A stretch of 64,000 nt of DNA from Pyrobaculum sp. 3827-6 (GTDB taxonomy: Archaea > Thermoproteota > Thermoprotei > Thermoproteales > Thermoproteaceae). Under the pieces are notes generated by a model that worked only from the letters and a program-made list of their open reading frames with translations, did not search any database and was not told the DNA's origin. Below are positions 8,817-16,235 of this stretch, piece after piece; position 1 is the first letter of the stretch; each line of letters starts with the position of its first letter. The stretch lies in NCBI RefSeq assembly GCF_025641885.1, contig NZ_JAOTQN010000001.1, positions 744,001 through 808,000 on the forward strand. Reading direction: 5' to 3'. The translations under genes and the position numbers were made by a program.

Positions 8817-9816
8817 TATTGACCACCTCGGCTACTCTCTTAAGATCATCAAGACTCACGTCCCCCATTACGCCTATGCGTATTGACCGCTCCCGATACT
8901 TATACATGCCGCCGGCGACAACGTAGCCGGCGTCCCGCAACTTGGCCATTACTTCCTTTGGATTTTCACATATAAATGTCGTAACTGTAAAGCTCCTCAC
9001 ATCCGCCGGAGGCACTGGTTGTAGCTTTACAGAGGCATAGAGGTAGTCAACCCTCTCCTTGTGCATATACGTGTACCTCTCGCCGAGTTCCAAAATATAG
9101 CTAAGCGAGGCATCTAGCGCGAATAGGAGTGGGATAGGCGGCGTGTACGGCGTCTCTAGGTGCTCAAGCATTTTGATAAACTTCTTTAAGTCCATCGTCG
9201 GCGGCACTCCAGTCGTGTATCTCGGCGGGGTGGTTGTGTATATTATTGCGGCGCCGGGAGGCGCCAGGAGGGCTTTGTGAGACGCCGTGGCAACCACATC
9301 CACCCCAGGCGGAAGGGGCTCCGCGGGAAAGCCCGATACGCTGTCCACAAGCAACAGGGCGCCATGCGCCTTAACTATGTCAATTAGCTCTTTGAGTTTT
9401 TTATATGCAATACCCGTGCTAGTCTCGTTGTGTATGAGGAGCACCGCCTTCACGTCTCTATTTCGGCGTAATAAGTCGTCTACCTCATCAGGCGCAGGCG
9501 GCAAATCGCGCTCCACCTCCACCACCTCAGCGCCCCTAATCTTGGCACTCTCCACAGCCCTCTTGCCAAACTCGCCATATACCAGCGCTAGAACTTTCTC
9601 ACCTGGATTTATATAATTGTAAATCATTGTATCAATAGCCAGCGTTCCCGTACCAGGTAACACCAGGGGTCTTGCCTGGTATAACGCCTCCAGCTTCTCC
9701 AGCACCGACTTGAAAAGTTTTTTGAACTCCTCACCTCTGTGAAATGGCGGTTGCTTTGCCATAGCCTCTACGACAAATTTAGGCAACTGGACGGGGCCAG
9801 GGGTTAGGTACTTCAT
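8797..9816 (-). CDS. Class V aminotransferase (alanine/serine-glyoxylate or phosphoserine type)
   Basis: A 339-residue PLP enzyme of the class V family. The Schiff-base lysine is in SHKALLAPPGAAIIYTT near residue 180, preceded by LLLVDSVSGFPAE, and the N-terminus TPGPVQLPKFVVEAM is typical of the SPT/AGT group. It overlaps the serA-like gene upstream by four bases. A class V aminotransferase (MJ0959) has been shown to make phosphoserine in methanogens, so with PGDH next door this enzyme is a good candidate for phosphoserine aminotransferase. The sequence alone does not exclude alanine:glyoxylate activity. Confidence 0.88.
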   Translation of the reverse strand: MKYLTPGPVQLPKFVVEAMAKQPPFHRGEEFKKLFKSVLEKLEALYQARPLVLPGTGTLAIDTMIYNYINPGEKVLALVYGEFGKRAVESAKIRGAEVVEVERDLPPAPDEVDDLLRRNRDVKAVLLIHNETSTGIAYKKLKELIDIVKAHGALLLVDSVSGFPAEPLPPGVDVVATASHKALLAPPGAAIIYTTTPPRYTTGVPPTMDLKKFIKMLEHLETPYTPPIPLLFALDASLSYILELGERYTYMHKERVDYLYASVKLQPVPPADVRSFTVTTFICENPKEVMAKLRDAGYVVAGGMYKYRERSIRIGVMGDVSLDDLKRVAEVVNNVARRG

Positions 9817-10736
9817 AGCTTAATTCTCGACACAACCTCTTCTATATTATTGGCGAGCTCCTCGGCGAGTCTCCTCATCGCCTCGTACGTCTCAGACCCT
9901 ACATGAGGCGTGACCACGACCTTCTCGTGGCTGATCAGCTGTTTTAGATACTGGCTCCTGGGGGGCTCCTCCGGCAAGACGTCTAGACCCACCCCCCAAA
10001 GCCTGTCTAGATGTTTGAGAAGAGCCTCGTGATCTATCACCTCGCCTCTACTTGTGTTGATCAATATGGCGCCGTCTTTTAACAGTGACAGCCTCTCGGC
10101 GTTGAGTAGCCGATAGGTCTCGGGAGTTAGAGGGACGTGGATCGTCACGACGTCGCTTAATTTAAGCAACTCCTCGAGAGGCACCTGCCTACCGCCGAGC
10201 TTCTCCACATCTCTCGAAACGTCTATCACATCGCTGGCTAATACGCTCATGCCGAGGCCTCTGGCCAGTTGCGCAACGGCTTTGCCTATTCTGCCGAATC
10301 CAACCACGCCGATCGTCCTCCCAGCCACCTCAACCCCGACGTATCTCCCCTTGGGCCACTCGCCAGCCTTTACCTTGGAACTTAGGAGGGGTATACGCCG
10401 GGCGACTGAGAGAATCAGGCCTATGGTGAGCTCTGCGACGCTCTGAGAGGGGGCGTTGGGCGCGCTGACTACAGAAATCCCCCTTTTCACAGCGTACTCC
10501 ACGTCGACGTTGTCGAGGCCGACGCCGTATCTCGCGAGCACCTTTAATTTGCTACCAGCGTCAATCACCTCTCTATCTATCTTGACTCGGCCTCTGAAGA
10601 TAAGTATGTTATAACTGCCTACCTGCTTGATCACCTCCTCTCTCGAAATCCCTGGCCTGTAGTCTACTCTAATGCCTGTCTTCTCAAGTCTCTCCACCAG
10701 CGCCGCGTCTACCGCATCTATTATAAGGGCGGACAT
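9813..10736 (-). CDS. serA: D-3-phosphoglycerate dehydrogenase (short form, no ACT domain)
   Basis: A D-2-hydroxyacid dehydrogenase of about 307 residues. It has the NAD site GFGRIGKAVAQLARGLG near residue 145, catalytic arginine in INTSRGEVIDH, glutamate in DVLPEEPP and histidine in VTPHVGSETY. No C-terminal ACT or ASB domain is present, as in many archaeal short forms. I choose the ATG at 10736 because the TATA-like element 10755-10768 lies 25 bases upstream. An ATG at 10748 sits too close to it. It is the first gene of a three-gene minus-strand operon. Confidence 0.88.
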   Translation of the reverse strand: MSALIIDAVDAALVERLEKTGIRVDYRPGISREEVIKQVGSYNILIFRGRVKIDREVIDAGSKLKVLARYGVGLDNVDVEYAVKRGISVVSAPNAPSQSVAELTIGLILSVARRIPLLSSKVKAGEWPKGRYVGVEVAGRTIGVVGFGRIGKAVAQLARGLGMSVLASDVIDVSRDVEKLGGRQVPLEELLKLSDVVTIHVPLTPETYRLLNAERLSLLKDGAILINTSRGEVIDHEALLKHLDRLWGVGLDVLPEEPPRSQYLKQLISHEKVVVTPHVGSETYEAMRRLAEELANNIEEVVSRIKL

Positions 10737-10754
10737 TAGGGCGGTCATTTAACT

Positions 10755-10768
10755 AATTTAAAAATATT
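10755..10768. promoter_or_regulatory. AT-rich element likely serving serA (-) and a box C/D RNA (+)
   Basis: The stretch AATTTAAAAATATT is TATA-like in both directions. It lies about 25 bases from the ATG at 10736 on the minus strand and about 28 bases from the 5' end expected for the box C/D RNA on the plus strand. Archaeal TATA boxes normally sit about 25 bases before transcription start, so it could serve both. Confidence 0.5.
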
Positions 10769-10788
10769 CGGTGGACTATTTTTCACAT

Positions 10789-10842
10789 ATGTGATGACTA
10801 AACGGTCTGGCGATATGTGACCGGGAGACCGATCGCTGAATT
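10789..10842 (+). ncRNA. Box C/D guide RNA
   Basis: C box GTGATGA 10791-10797, 12-base guide 10798-10809, D' box GCGA 10810-10813, 3-base spacer, C' box GTGACCG 10817-10823, 12-base guide 10824-10835 (GGAGACCGATCG), D box CTGA 10836-10839. Two guides of exactly 12 bases are the hallmark of archaeal 2'-O-methylation guides assembled with L7Ae, Nop5 and fibrillarin. It lies in the gap between serA (minus) and the CBS-domain gene (plus). The targets would be RNA complementary to the guides. I could not assign them. Confidence 0.82.
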
Positions 10843-10880
10843 AGAAGCAAAGTTTATATTTTGCTACATATACTTGCCCA

Positions 10881-11741
10881 ATGTCTAGCCTTTCAGACTC
10901 TGTATACAATGTGCTAAAGGCATTAGTAGAGTTGTACAACAAAGAGGGAGGACCCGTTAAGTCTAGAGATATTGCAAATTCTTTGAAGATACACGAGGGG
11001 TATGTACGTAATATGTTATCTATCTTAAAGTCTATGGGGCTGGTTATTAGCAAAGCAGGTCCACACGGGGGTTACATACCAACGTCAAAAGCTGCCGATG
11101 TGCTGTCGCGTCAGACATTCTCAGTGCCGATTGTTTCACTTGGCAATGTAATAGGCTACGCCCTTGATATAACTGTAATAGGCCTACTCTCTGAGAAGCC
11201 CCACGCGTCGATGAGGGTCGTGGGCGATCTCAGCAACTACCTAGAGAGAGAGGTGCGGGTAGGCCCCCTCCCAAGCGGCGTCGTTCTCATAGGCAAGGTC
11301 ATCAAGGCTGATATTGAGGCGTTGGTTGAAATCACCTCCATAGTGTCGGTGCCGAGGACGACGGTGAAGAACATAATGACGCCTAACCCCGTGGTGGCAA
11401 AGGCCGACGACCAAGTGGAGACGTATATAAAGTACTTTGCCGAGAGGAGGTTTAGGGGGATACCGGTGGTCGACGACAATAGGAGGCCTATTGGCCTCTT
11501 GATGGCTTCAAAGGTCATGGAGCTACTGTCCCGTTGTGAGTTGAAGGCGAGGGTTGGAGATGTAATGATGCACGACCCTCCTACAATACAGGAGGATGAG
11601 GACGTGCATGAGGCTATTAGGCTGATGGTCTCCAGCGGAATCGGCAGATTGCTGGTTGTGGACTCGGAGGATCGGTTAGTGGGGATAATCACTAGGACAG
11701 ATATCTTAACTAGAATCGCCACCTTTGAACAACTCGTTTGA
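10881..11741 (+). CDS. Winged-helix transcription regulator with CBS pair
   Basis: A 286-residue protein in three parts. An N-terminal winged helix (about 1-75) has recognition helix KIHEGYVRNMLSILKSMG and wing GPHGGYIP. A middle segment (about 80-155) is of unknown fold. Two CBS domains follow, one starting VKNIMTPNPVVAKADDQVE near 165 and one starting VGDVMMHDPPTIQEDEDV near 228. CBS pairs usually sense adenine nucleotides, so this is probably a ligand-responsive DNA-binding regulator. A TATA-like AGTTTATATT lies at about 10851-10860. The regulated genes are not evident. Confidence 0.82.
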   Translation: MSSLSDSVYNVLKALVELYNKEGGPVKSRDIANSLKIHEGYVRNMLSILKSMGLVISKAGPHGGYIPTSKAADVLSRQTFSVPIVSLGNVIGYALDITVIGLLSEKPHASMRVVGDLSNYLEREVRVGPLPSGVVLIGKVIKADIEALVEITSIVSVPRTTVKNIMTPNPVVAKADDQVETYIKYFAERRFRGIPVVDDNRRPIGLLMASKVMELLSRCELKARVGDVMMHDPPTIQEDEDVHEAIRLMVSSGIGRLLVVDSEDRLVGIITRTDILTRIATFEQLV

Positions 11742-12489
11742 CACATTCAAAATCATATTTCACTATTTTTCTAGTTGATAGAAAGCCTGCCACTATTTTA
11801 CTCGCCTCACATGCCGCCTCTACCACGCCGAGGTTTTTAACATAGTGGTAATACGTCAACGCCGCAAGGAATACGTCGCCACTTCCAGTGACGTCGCTTA
11901 TTTCCAACCTCGCGCTGTTGATGTAGTACAGCACGCCTCTCTCCACTATGTATGCCCCCTCATCGCCCAACGTGTACACTACGACAGGCCACCTCTCCCC
12001 CATTTTAACAAGCTCTTCGGTAGCTATCTGCATGTCGTCGTGAGAGAGGTGGACTAGATCGGCCCTAGGCGGAGGCGTACCTGAGCGTATGTACCCCTGG
12101 AGATCCACAACAATCTTTCCCCCCTTGACTTCTGTGCCAGCTAGCTCGTCGTAAACTGGGGATAGAATTACTACGCCGCCGGAGACGCTGGCTATGCCTC
12201 TAGAGGGCTTCGCCACTAGTCTCACCTTCCTCGGCTTTGTCCTGTAATCAAGTTCAAATGTGGTGGTGACATCTGCCGCTTCTAGTTGCGGCTCTACGCC
12301 GAGACTTCTTAAGAGTTGCTCTATTTCTCCCAACAAGTCGCTGGAGGCTACGCCGACCGCCCTGGCCCTCGCCCCCAGCGCGCCGAATACCAGCGAGGCG
12401 TAGTATATGGGGCCTCCGAGGCGTCTGGCCACTCCCCTATCTGTGATGATGATGTCCACTGTGGGGTTGCCCGCCACCGTGATTTCCAT
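11710..12489 (-). CDS. PfkB/ribokinase-family sugar or nucleoside kinase
   Basis: A 259-residue PfkB-family kinase, shorter than the usual 300. It has the N-terminal GNPTVDIIITDRG, a glycine pair RRLGGPIYYAS near 27, and the C-terminal signature DVTGSGDVFLAALTYYHY near 200, whose second aspartate is the catalytic base. The substrate cannot be read from the sequence. The reduced length suggests a missing or shortened lid. It overlaps the convergent CBS-regulator gene by 32 bases. Confidence 0.82.
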   Translation of the reverse strand: MEITVAGNPTVDIIITDRGVARRLGGPIYYASLVFGALGARARAVGVASSDLLGEIEQLLRSLGVEPQLEAADVTTTFELDYRTKPRKVRLVAKPSRGIASVSGGVVILSPVYDELAGTEVKGGKIVVDLQGYIRSGTPPPRADLVHLSHDDMQIATEELVKMGERWPVVVYTLGDEGAYIVERGVLYYINSARLEISDVTGSGDVFLAALTYYHYVKNLGVVEAACEASKIVAGFLSTRKIVKYDFECVKRVVQRWRF

Positions 12490-12536
12490 GGGCGTATTGA
12501 AGCGGTAAATATATATAGTATTATTTAGAGAGTTGC

Positions 12537-13505
12537 ATGCCTCCTCTTCTAGAGATGCGTAATGTTAAGATGTACTACGGCACGTCCAGAGGCACTGTCA
12601 AGGCGGTGGACGGGATTTCCCTTAGGTTAGAGCGAGGCGAGGCCGTGGCGCTGGTTGGGGAGAGCGGGAGCGGAAAGAGTTCTCTCGCCTTTACAATTAT
12701 TAGACTTCTACCACGGAACGTTGCTGAGGTAGGCGGCGAGATATTGTTTTACGACGACGAGCTGGGGGTGGTAGATTTGATGAAAATGCAAGAAGACGAA
12801 ATAAGGAGGAAGATCCGTTGGAAGAAAATCTCCATGGTGTTCCAGGCATCTATGAACGCCCTAAATCCTATCTTGAGAGTTCAGGACCAGATGATAGAGC
12901 CGCTTGTCCTACACCTAGGGCTTTCTAAACAGGAGGCGGTTAAGATCGCCGAGGATGCTTTGAGATCTGTGGGGCTGGCGAGAGACGTGTTAATGAGATA
13001 CCCCTTTGAGCTCTCCGGAGGCATGAAGCAGAGAGTAGTTATTGCCATGGCGATAATGATGAGGCCTCGGCTGGTGATACTAGACGAGCCCACCTCGGCG
13101 CTCGACGTCATCACACAAGCAAATATTATGAATTTGCTAAAAGAGCTAAAGACAAAATTTGACTTGTCATACATCCTCATCACCCATGACATAGCCCTAG
13201 CTTCGGAAATCGCCGATAAAATAGGCGTTATGTACGCAGGCAAGCTTGTGGAGGTGGCGCCAGCCGACGTGTTCTTCCGCAAGCCAAAACACCCCTACTC
13301 GCAGAAGCTCCTTGCCGCCATGCCTACCCTACACGAGGAGAAGACAATAGAGCACATTCCTGGGGATGTGCCAAGCCTCATAAACCCCCCCAGCGGTTGC
13401 CGCTTCCACCCAAGATGCCCCTATGTAATAAAAGGAAAATGTGAAAAGGAAGAGCCAGTGACAAAGGAAGTGGAGGGAAGCTTAGTGGCTTGTTGGCTGT
13501 ATTAA
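12537..13505 (+). CDS. Oligopeptide/dipeptide ABC transporter ATPase (OppD/DppD-like)
   Basis: A 322-residue ABC ATPase with Walker A GESGSGKSS near residue 40, signature ELSGGMKQRV near 158 and Walker B VILDEPTSALD near 178. The C-terminal Opp-type extension includes NPPSGCRFHPRCPY followed by KGKCEKEEP and ACWLY, cysteines that bind a [4Fe-4S] cluster in related DppD proteins. It is followed after one base by its partner OppF-like ATPase. No permease or binding-protein genes are adjacent. Confidence 0.92.
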   Translation: MPPLLEMRNVKMYYGTSRGTVKAVDGISLRLERGEAVALVGESGSGKSSLAFTIIRLLPRNVAEVGGEILFYDDELGVVDLMKMQEDEIRRKIRWKKISMVFQASMNALNPILRVQDQMIEPLVLHLGLSKQEAVKIAEDALRSVGLARDVLMRYPFELSGGMKQRVVIAMAIMMRPRLVILDEPTSALDVITQANIMNLLKELKTKFDLSYILITHDIALASEIADKIGVMYAGKLVEVAPADVFFRKPKHPYSQKLLAAMPTLHEEKTIEHIPGDVPSLINPPSGCRFHPRCPYVIKGKCEKEEPVTKEVEGSLVACWLY

Positions 13506-13506
13506 C

Positions 13507-14472
13507 ATGCCTCTGTTGGAGGTTAAGGATCTCAAAACTTGGTTCCCGGTGAAGAAGGGGCTTTTCAGCCCAGTTAAATATGTCAAGGCTGTTGATGGGG
13601 TAAGCTTCGCCTTGGAGAAGGGGGAGGTACTCGCCGTAATTGGCGAATCGGGGTCGGGAAAAACTACCCTTGGGAGGACTATTCTGAGGCTTATAGAGCC
13701 CACTGGCGGAAAGATAATTTTCGAAGGGAAAGACATCACCCACCTCCCGGAGAGCCAGCTTAGGTGGTACAGGTTTTCAACAGCCATGGTGTTTCAAGAT
13801 CCCTTCAGCTCCCTGAACCCGTACCACACGATTGAGTATATCCTCGAAGAGCCCCTGATATTAAGAGGAGTGCCCCCCAAGGAGAGGTACGAGGCTGTGG
13901 TGAAGGCTTTGGAGGAGGTGAGGTTAACCCCTCCCGACGACTTCCTTAAGAAATACCCACACATGCTGAGCGGCGGCCAGAGACAGCGCGTGGGCATCGC
14001 CCGGGCTTTAATAACGAGGCCTAAATTCGTCGTGGCCGACGAGCCTGTTTCTATGCTCGACGTGTCAATCAGAGCGGAGATCTTGTCGCTAATGAGATCC
14101 CTCCAGTCTAAATACGGCATAACGATGATCTACATCACGCACGACATAGCCACTGCGAAGTACCTAGCAGATAAGATCTTGGTAATGTACGCAGGAAAAA
14201 TGGTGGAGTACGGGCCTTTTAGAGATGTAATAAAGGAGCCGCTCCACCCATACACACAAGCTTTAATAGAGGCGTTGCCCGACCCAGACCCCACGAATAG
14301 GTTTAAGATTAGGAAGGTTCCGCCCGGCGAGCCGCCTAGCCTCATCAACCCCCCCAGCGGCTGCCGCTTCCACCCAAGATGCCCCCTTGCAATTAAGGGG
14401 AAGTGCGACAGGGAGGAGCCTAGGCTCGTTGAGAAGAAGCCAGGCCACTTAGTCTCCTGTTGGTTGTATTAG
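13507..14472 (+). CDS. Oligopeptide/dipeptide ABC transporter ATPase (OppF/DppF-like)
   Basis: The second ATPase of an Opp/Dpp-type importer, 321 residues. It has Walker A GESGSGKTT near residue 47, signature LSGGQRQRVGIARALI near 155 and Walker B VVADEPVSMLD near 177. The C-terminus repeats the cysteine segment NPPSGCRFHPRCPLAI, nearly identical at DNA level to that of the upstream gene (13378-13420 versus 14340-14382), a sign of duplication or gene conversion. OppF proteins normally pair with OppD to power peptide or sugar uptake. Confidence 0.92.
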   Translation: MPLLEVKDLKTWFPVKKGLFSPVKYVKAVDGVSFALEKGEVLAVIGESGSGKTTLGRTILRLIEPTGGKIIFEGKDITHLPESQLRWYRFSTAMVFQDPFSSLNPYHTIEYILEEPLILRGVPPKERYEAVVKALEEVRLTPPDDFLKKYPHMLSGGQRQRVGIARALITRPKFVVADEPVSMLDVSIRAEILSLMRSLQSKYGITMIYITHDIATAKYLADKILVMYAGKMVEYGPFRDVIKEPLHPYTQALIEALPDPDPTNRFKIRKVPPGEPPSLINPPSGCRFHPRCPLAIKGKCDREEPRLVEKKPGHLVSCWLY

Positions 14473-14509
14473 TGTTGACATTTAAAAAATGGGGATAGTG
14501 GTAGAGTAC

Positions 14510-14938
14510 ATGCGCATTGAGAGAACGGGCCAACCTGTTTCAAAACTCCTCCAGCTCCTCGAGGAGGACTTGAAACGCGACGATATTATACACGCCGAGA
14601 GAGTCCCAGCCCCAAAGCCAGGTGAAAAGTATAGAGAAGTTGTCTCTAGATTTCTTAAAGAGTTCGGCATAGCCACCGTCTACATCAAGGTTAGGAGCCC
14701 TGTCTTCGAGAGGCGTTACGTGGTGAGTGCGAAATACGACTGGGCGGTGGGTGGGGTCGTGGAGGGCTGGGTGGTGGAGGGGGGCGTTGTGAAGATATAC
14801 GAGCCGATAGCAATAAGTATTTCAGATATGGAGAAGGCGCTGGATTACTACGGCGATGCCTTCTGGAAGGCTGAGGAGAGGTTGCTGTCTAAGAAGATGG
14901 CTGAGGCTTATACCGAGGAGAAGCCGCCTGCCGACTAG
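14510..14938 (+). CDS. Conserved-looking hypothetical protein
   Basis: A protein of 142 residues that I do not recognise. It is mixed alpha/beta with an internal glycine-valine-rich beta region (VGGVVEGWVVEGGVVKIYEPIA is split by strands) and a helical C-terminus rich in Glu/Lys. There are no cysteines or membrane segments. An in-frame ATG at 14489 exists, but the TATA-like TTTAAAAAA at 14481-14489 lies about 25 bases before the ATG at 14510, so I prefer 14510. It follows the Opp ATPases on the same strand but probably has its own promoter. Confidence 0.65.
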   Translation: MRIERTGQPVSKLLQLLEEDLKRDDIIHAERVPAPKPGEKYREVVSRFLKEFGIATVYIKVRSPVFERRYVVSAKYDWAVGGVVEGWVVEGGVVKIYEPIAISISDMEKALDYYGDAFWKAEERLLSKKMAEAYTEEKPPAD

Positions 14939-15651
14939 GGAGATATTTTCACTACCGGCGACTCCGCACCTACCGCCATTACGTATCCGAGAATTGTCCT
15001 CCTAACCTCGTCGCCTCTCTTTATGGCAACTACCGACTGCCTCCGTTTTAGTGTCCAGACGATTTCATGTAGTACGCCGGCGAAGCCTACGTTGCTGCCG
15101 TGGATTACAAGCACATTAACGCCGAGTTTCAGCGGTATATGCATCTTTATACTTTTGTTCTGTAAATCGTACAGCACAGAGTCAAAGGTCTTTATCTGTC
15201 TCCCCAGCTCCGGAGTAGTGATGAGGTTTCTCCCGTCGTGGAAATGTAGCTGTAGCTTGCCGCCTTTTACGGCTGTTTTGCCCTCTACTCTCAACAATTT
15301 CATCGAGGACTCTTCAGAGGGAATGGGGAGGAGGTTGTAGTATTTCTCTGAATCTGGCACCACTCTGTACACCTCGCCTGTCGGCACGATCTCCACTACG
15401 TCCATGAGGCCCACCGGGAATTTGTAGTCTCTCCTCACCACCCCGTCAACTTTTACATAGCCCCGAGATATTATATACCTCGCCTCGCGCATAGTCTTGG
15501 CATATTTCAACACGTCTCTAATAACCATCGCCAGGGGCAGTGAATAGGCTAGGCTGTGGGGCCCCGGCGACGGCCTTATAGCCCACACGCCGCCGGCTTT
15601 TCTCGGTATAGGCCACCAGTACGGAGCCAGCGACTTTCTTAGATGTACCAT
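14935..15651 (-). CDS. rps4e: 30S ribosomal protein S4e
   Basis: Ribosomal protein S4e, 238 residues. It has the basic N-terminus MVHLRKSLAPYWWPIPRK, an S4 domain (YIISRGYVKVDGVVRRDYKF near 60) and a C-terminal KOW-like region near VLVIHGSNVGFAGVLHEI. It is downstream of L24 with four bases between, preserving the archaeal L24-S4e order. The rest of the spc-type cluster is not adjacent, and L14 is 33 kb away at 49.2 kb. Confidence 0.95.
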   Translation of the reverse strand: MVHLRKSLAPYWWPIPRKAGGVWAIRPSPGPHSLAYSLPLAMVIRDVLKYAKTMREARYIISRGYVKVDGVVRRDYKFPVGLMDVVEIVPTGEVYRVVPDSEKYYNLLPIPSEESSMKLLRVEGKTAVKGGKLQLHFHDGRNLITTPELGRQIKTFDSVLYDLQNKSIKMHIPLKLGVNVLVIHGSNVGFAGVLHEIVWTLKRRQSVVAIKRGDEVRRTILGYVMAVGAESPVVKISP

Positions 15652-15655
15652 AGCC

Positions 15656-16024
15656 CTACTTTTTTCTCCTCTCTATTATTTTTTGCCTAGCCTTGTCGGA
15701 TGTGTCGACCTCCACTATCATCACCTTGCTTGGGTGTATGGGGTAGTACACAGTCTGCCCCTTGCTGTTGGTTCTAGTGGCGCCCTCTACATATATACGG
15801 ATCTTCTTGGTGTCGACTCTGACAACTTTACCTCTCACGCCTTTGAAGTCGCCTCTTAAAATCAACACAGTGTCCCCGCGCCTCACCGGCAGTCTCTTTA
15901 CACCTAGCTTCTTAGCCAGCTCGGGCGACAACTTTGCGTTGAATAACTTACGCCGCAGGTGGGGCGGAGCCTCGTATAGACTAAGCCGTTGTTTTCTAGG
16001 CTGCGCAGATGTGGTGAATGGCAT
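15656..16024 (-). CDS. rpl24: 50S ribosomal protein L24
   Basis: Ribosomal protein L24 of 122 residues. The KOW motif is [19 protein letters not shown] near 50-68, and the basic tail [12 protein letters not shown] is typical. The TATA-like box TTTATATA (minus sense of about 16045-16053) lies 25 or so bases upstream of the ATG at 16024, so the mRNA is probably leaderless and the first cistron of the L24-S4e operon. Confidence 0.95.
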   Translation of the reverse strand: MPFTTSAQPRKQRLSLYEAPPHLRRKLFNAKLSPELAKKLGVKRLPVRRGDTVLILRGDFKGVRGKVVRVDTKKIRIYVEGATRTNSKGQTVYYPIHPSKVMIVEVDTSDKARQKIIERRKK

Positions 16025-16067
16025 GGGCCGCTGTAGGCGCTTGGTATATAAATTTTACCCGTGCCCG

Positions 16068-16175
16068 CTACTTCTTCTGCCTCTCCGAGAGCAGGCGGTT
16101 GATCTCCTCCAGGTGGGTAAGCAGCCGCCGGTTTATTTCAAGCAACCTATTGAGGCGCTTCTCCACCTCCTCCAT
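16068..16175 (-). CDS. Small coiled-coil peptide, 35 residues
   Basis: A short open frame that encodes a 35-residue amphipathic helix beginning MEEVEKRLNRLLEINRR and ending INRLLSERQKK, with leucines at heptad spacing (LNRLLEI, RRLLTHL, INRLL). A good ribosome-binding site GGAG lies six bases before the ATG (AAAGGAGTAT), unusual in this leaderless-rich genome. It fills most of the gap between L24 and the beta-CASP gene. Its function is unknown. A dimerising coiled coil is the obvious structural prediction. Confidence 0.55.
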   Translation of the reverse strand: MEEVEKRLNRLLEINRRLLTHLEEINRLLSERQKK

Positions 16176-16235
16176 ATACTCCTTTTTCGTCTCGATATTA
16201 AGGTTTTTATTTGAAAATTATGGCGTCTGCCGGTT

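Noticed and set aside
13378-13743. An antisense frame of 121 codons spanning the OppD/OppF junction.
   Set aside because: Arises from the repeated C-terminal segment; both sense genes are well supported.
13378-14382. The duplicated 40-base segment in the two Opp ATPase genes, considered as a mobile repeat.
   Set aside because: It encodes the conserved family cysteine segment in frame in both genes, so homology or gene conversion explains it.
15211-15260. GTGATGA near 15211, resembling a C box.
   Set aside because: No D', C' or D box at the required spacing, and it is inside the S4e gene.
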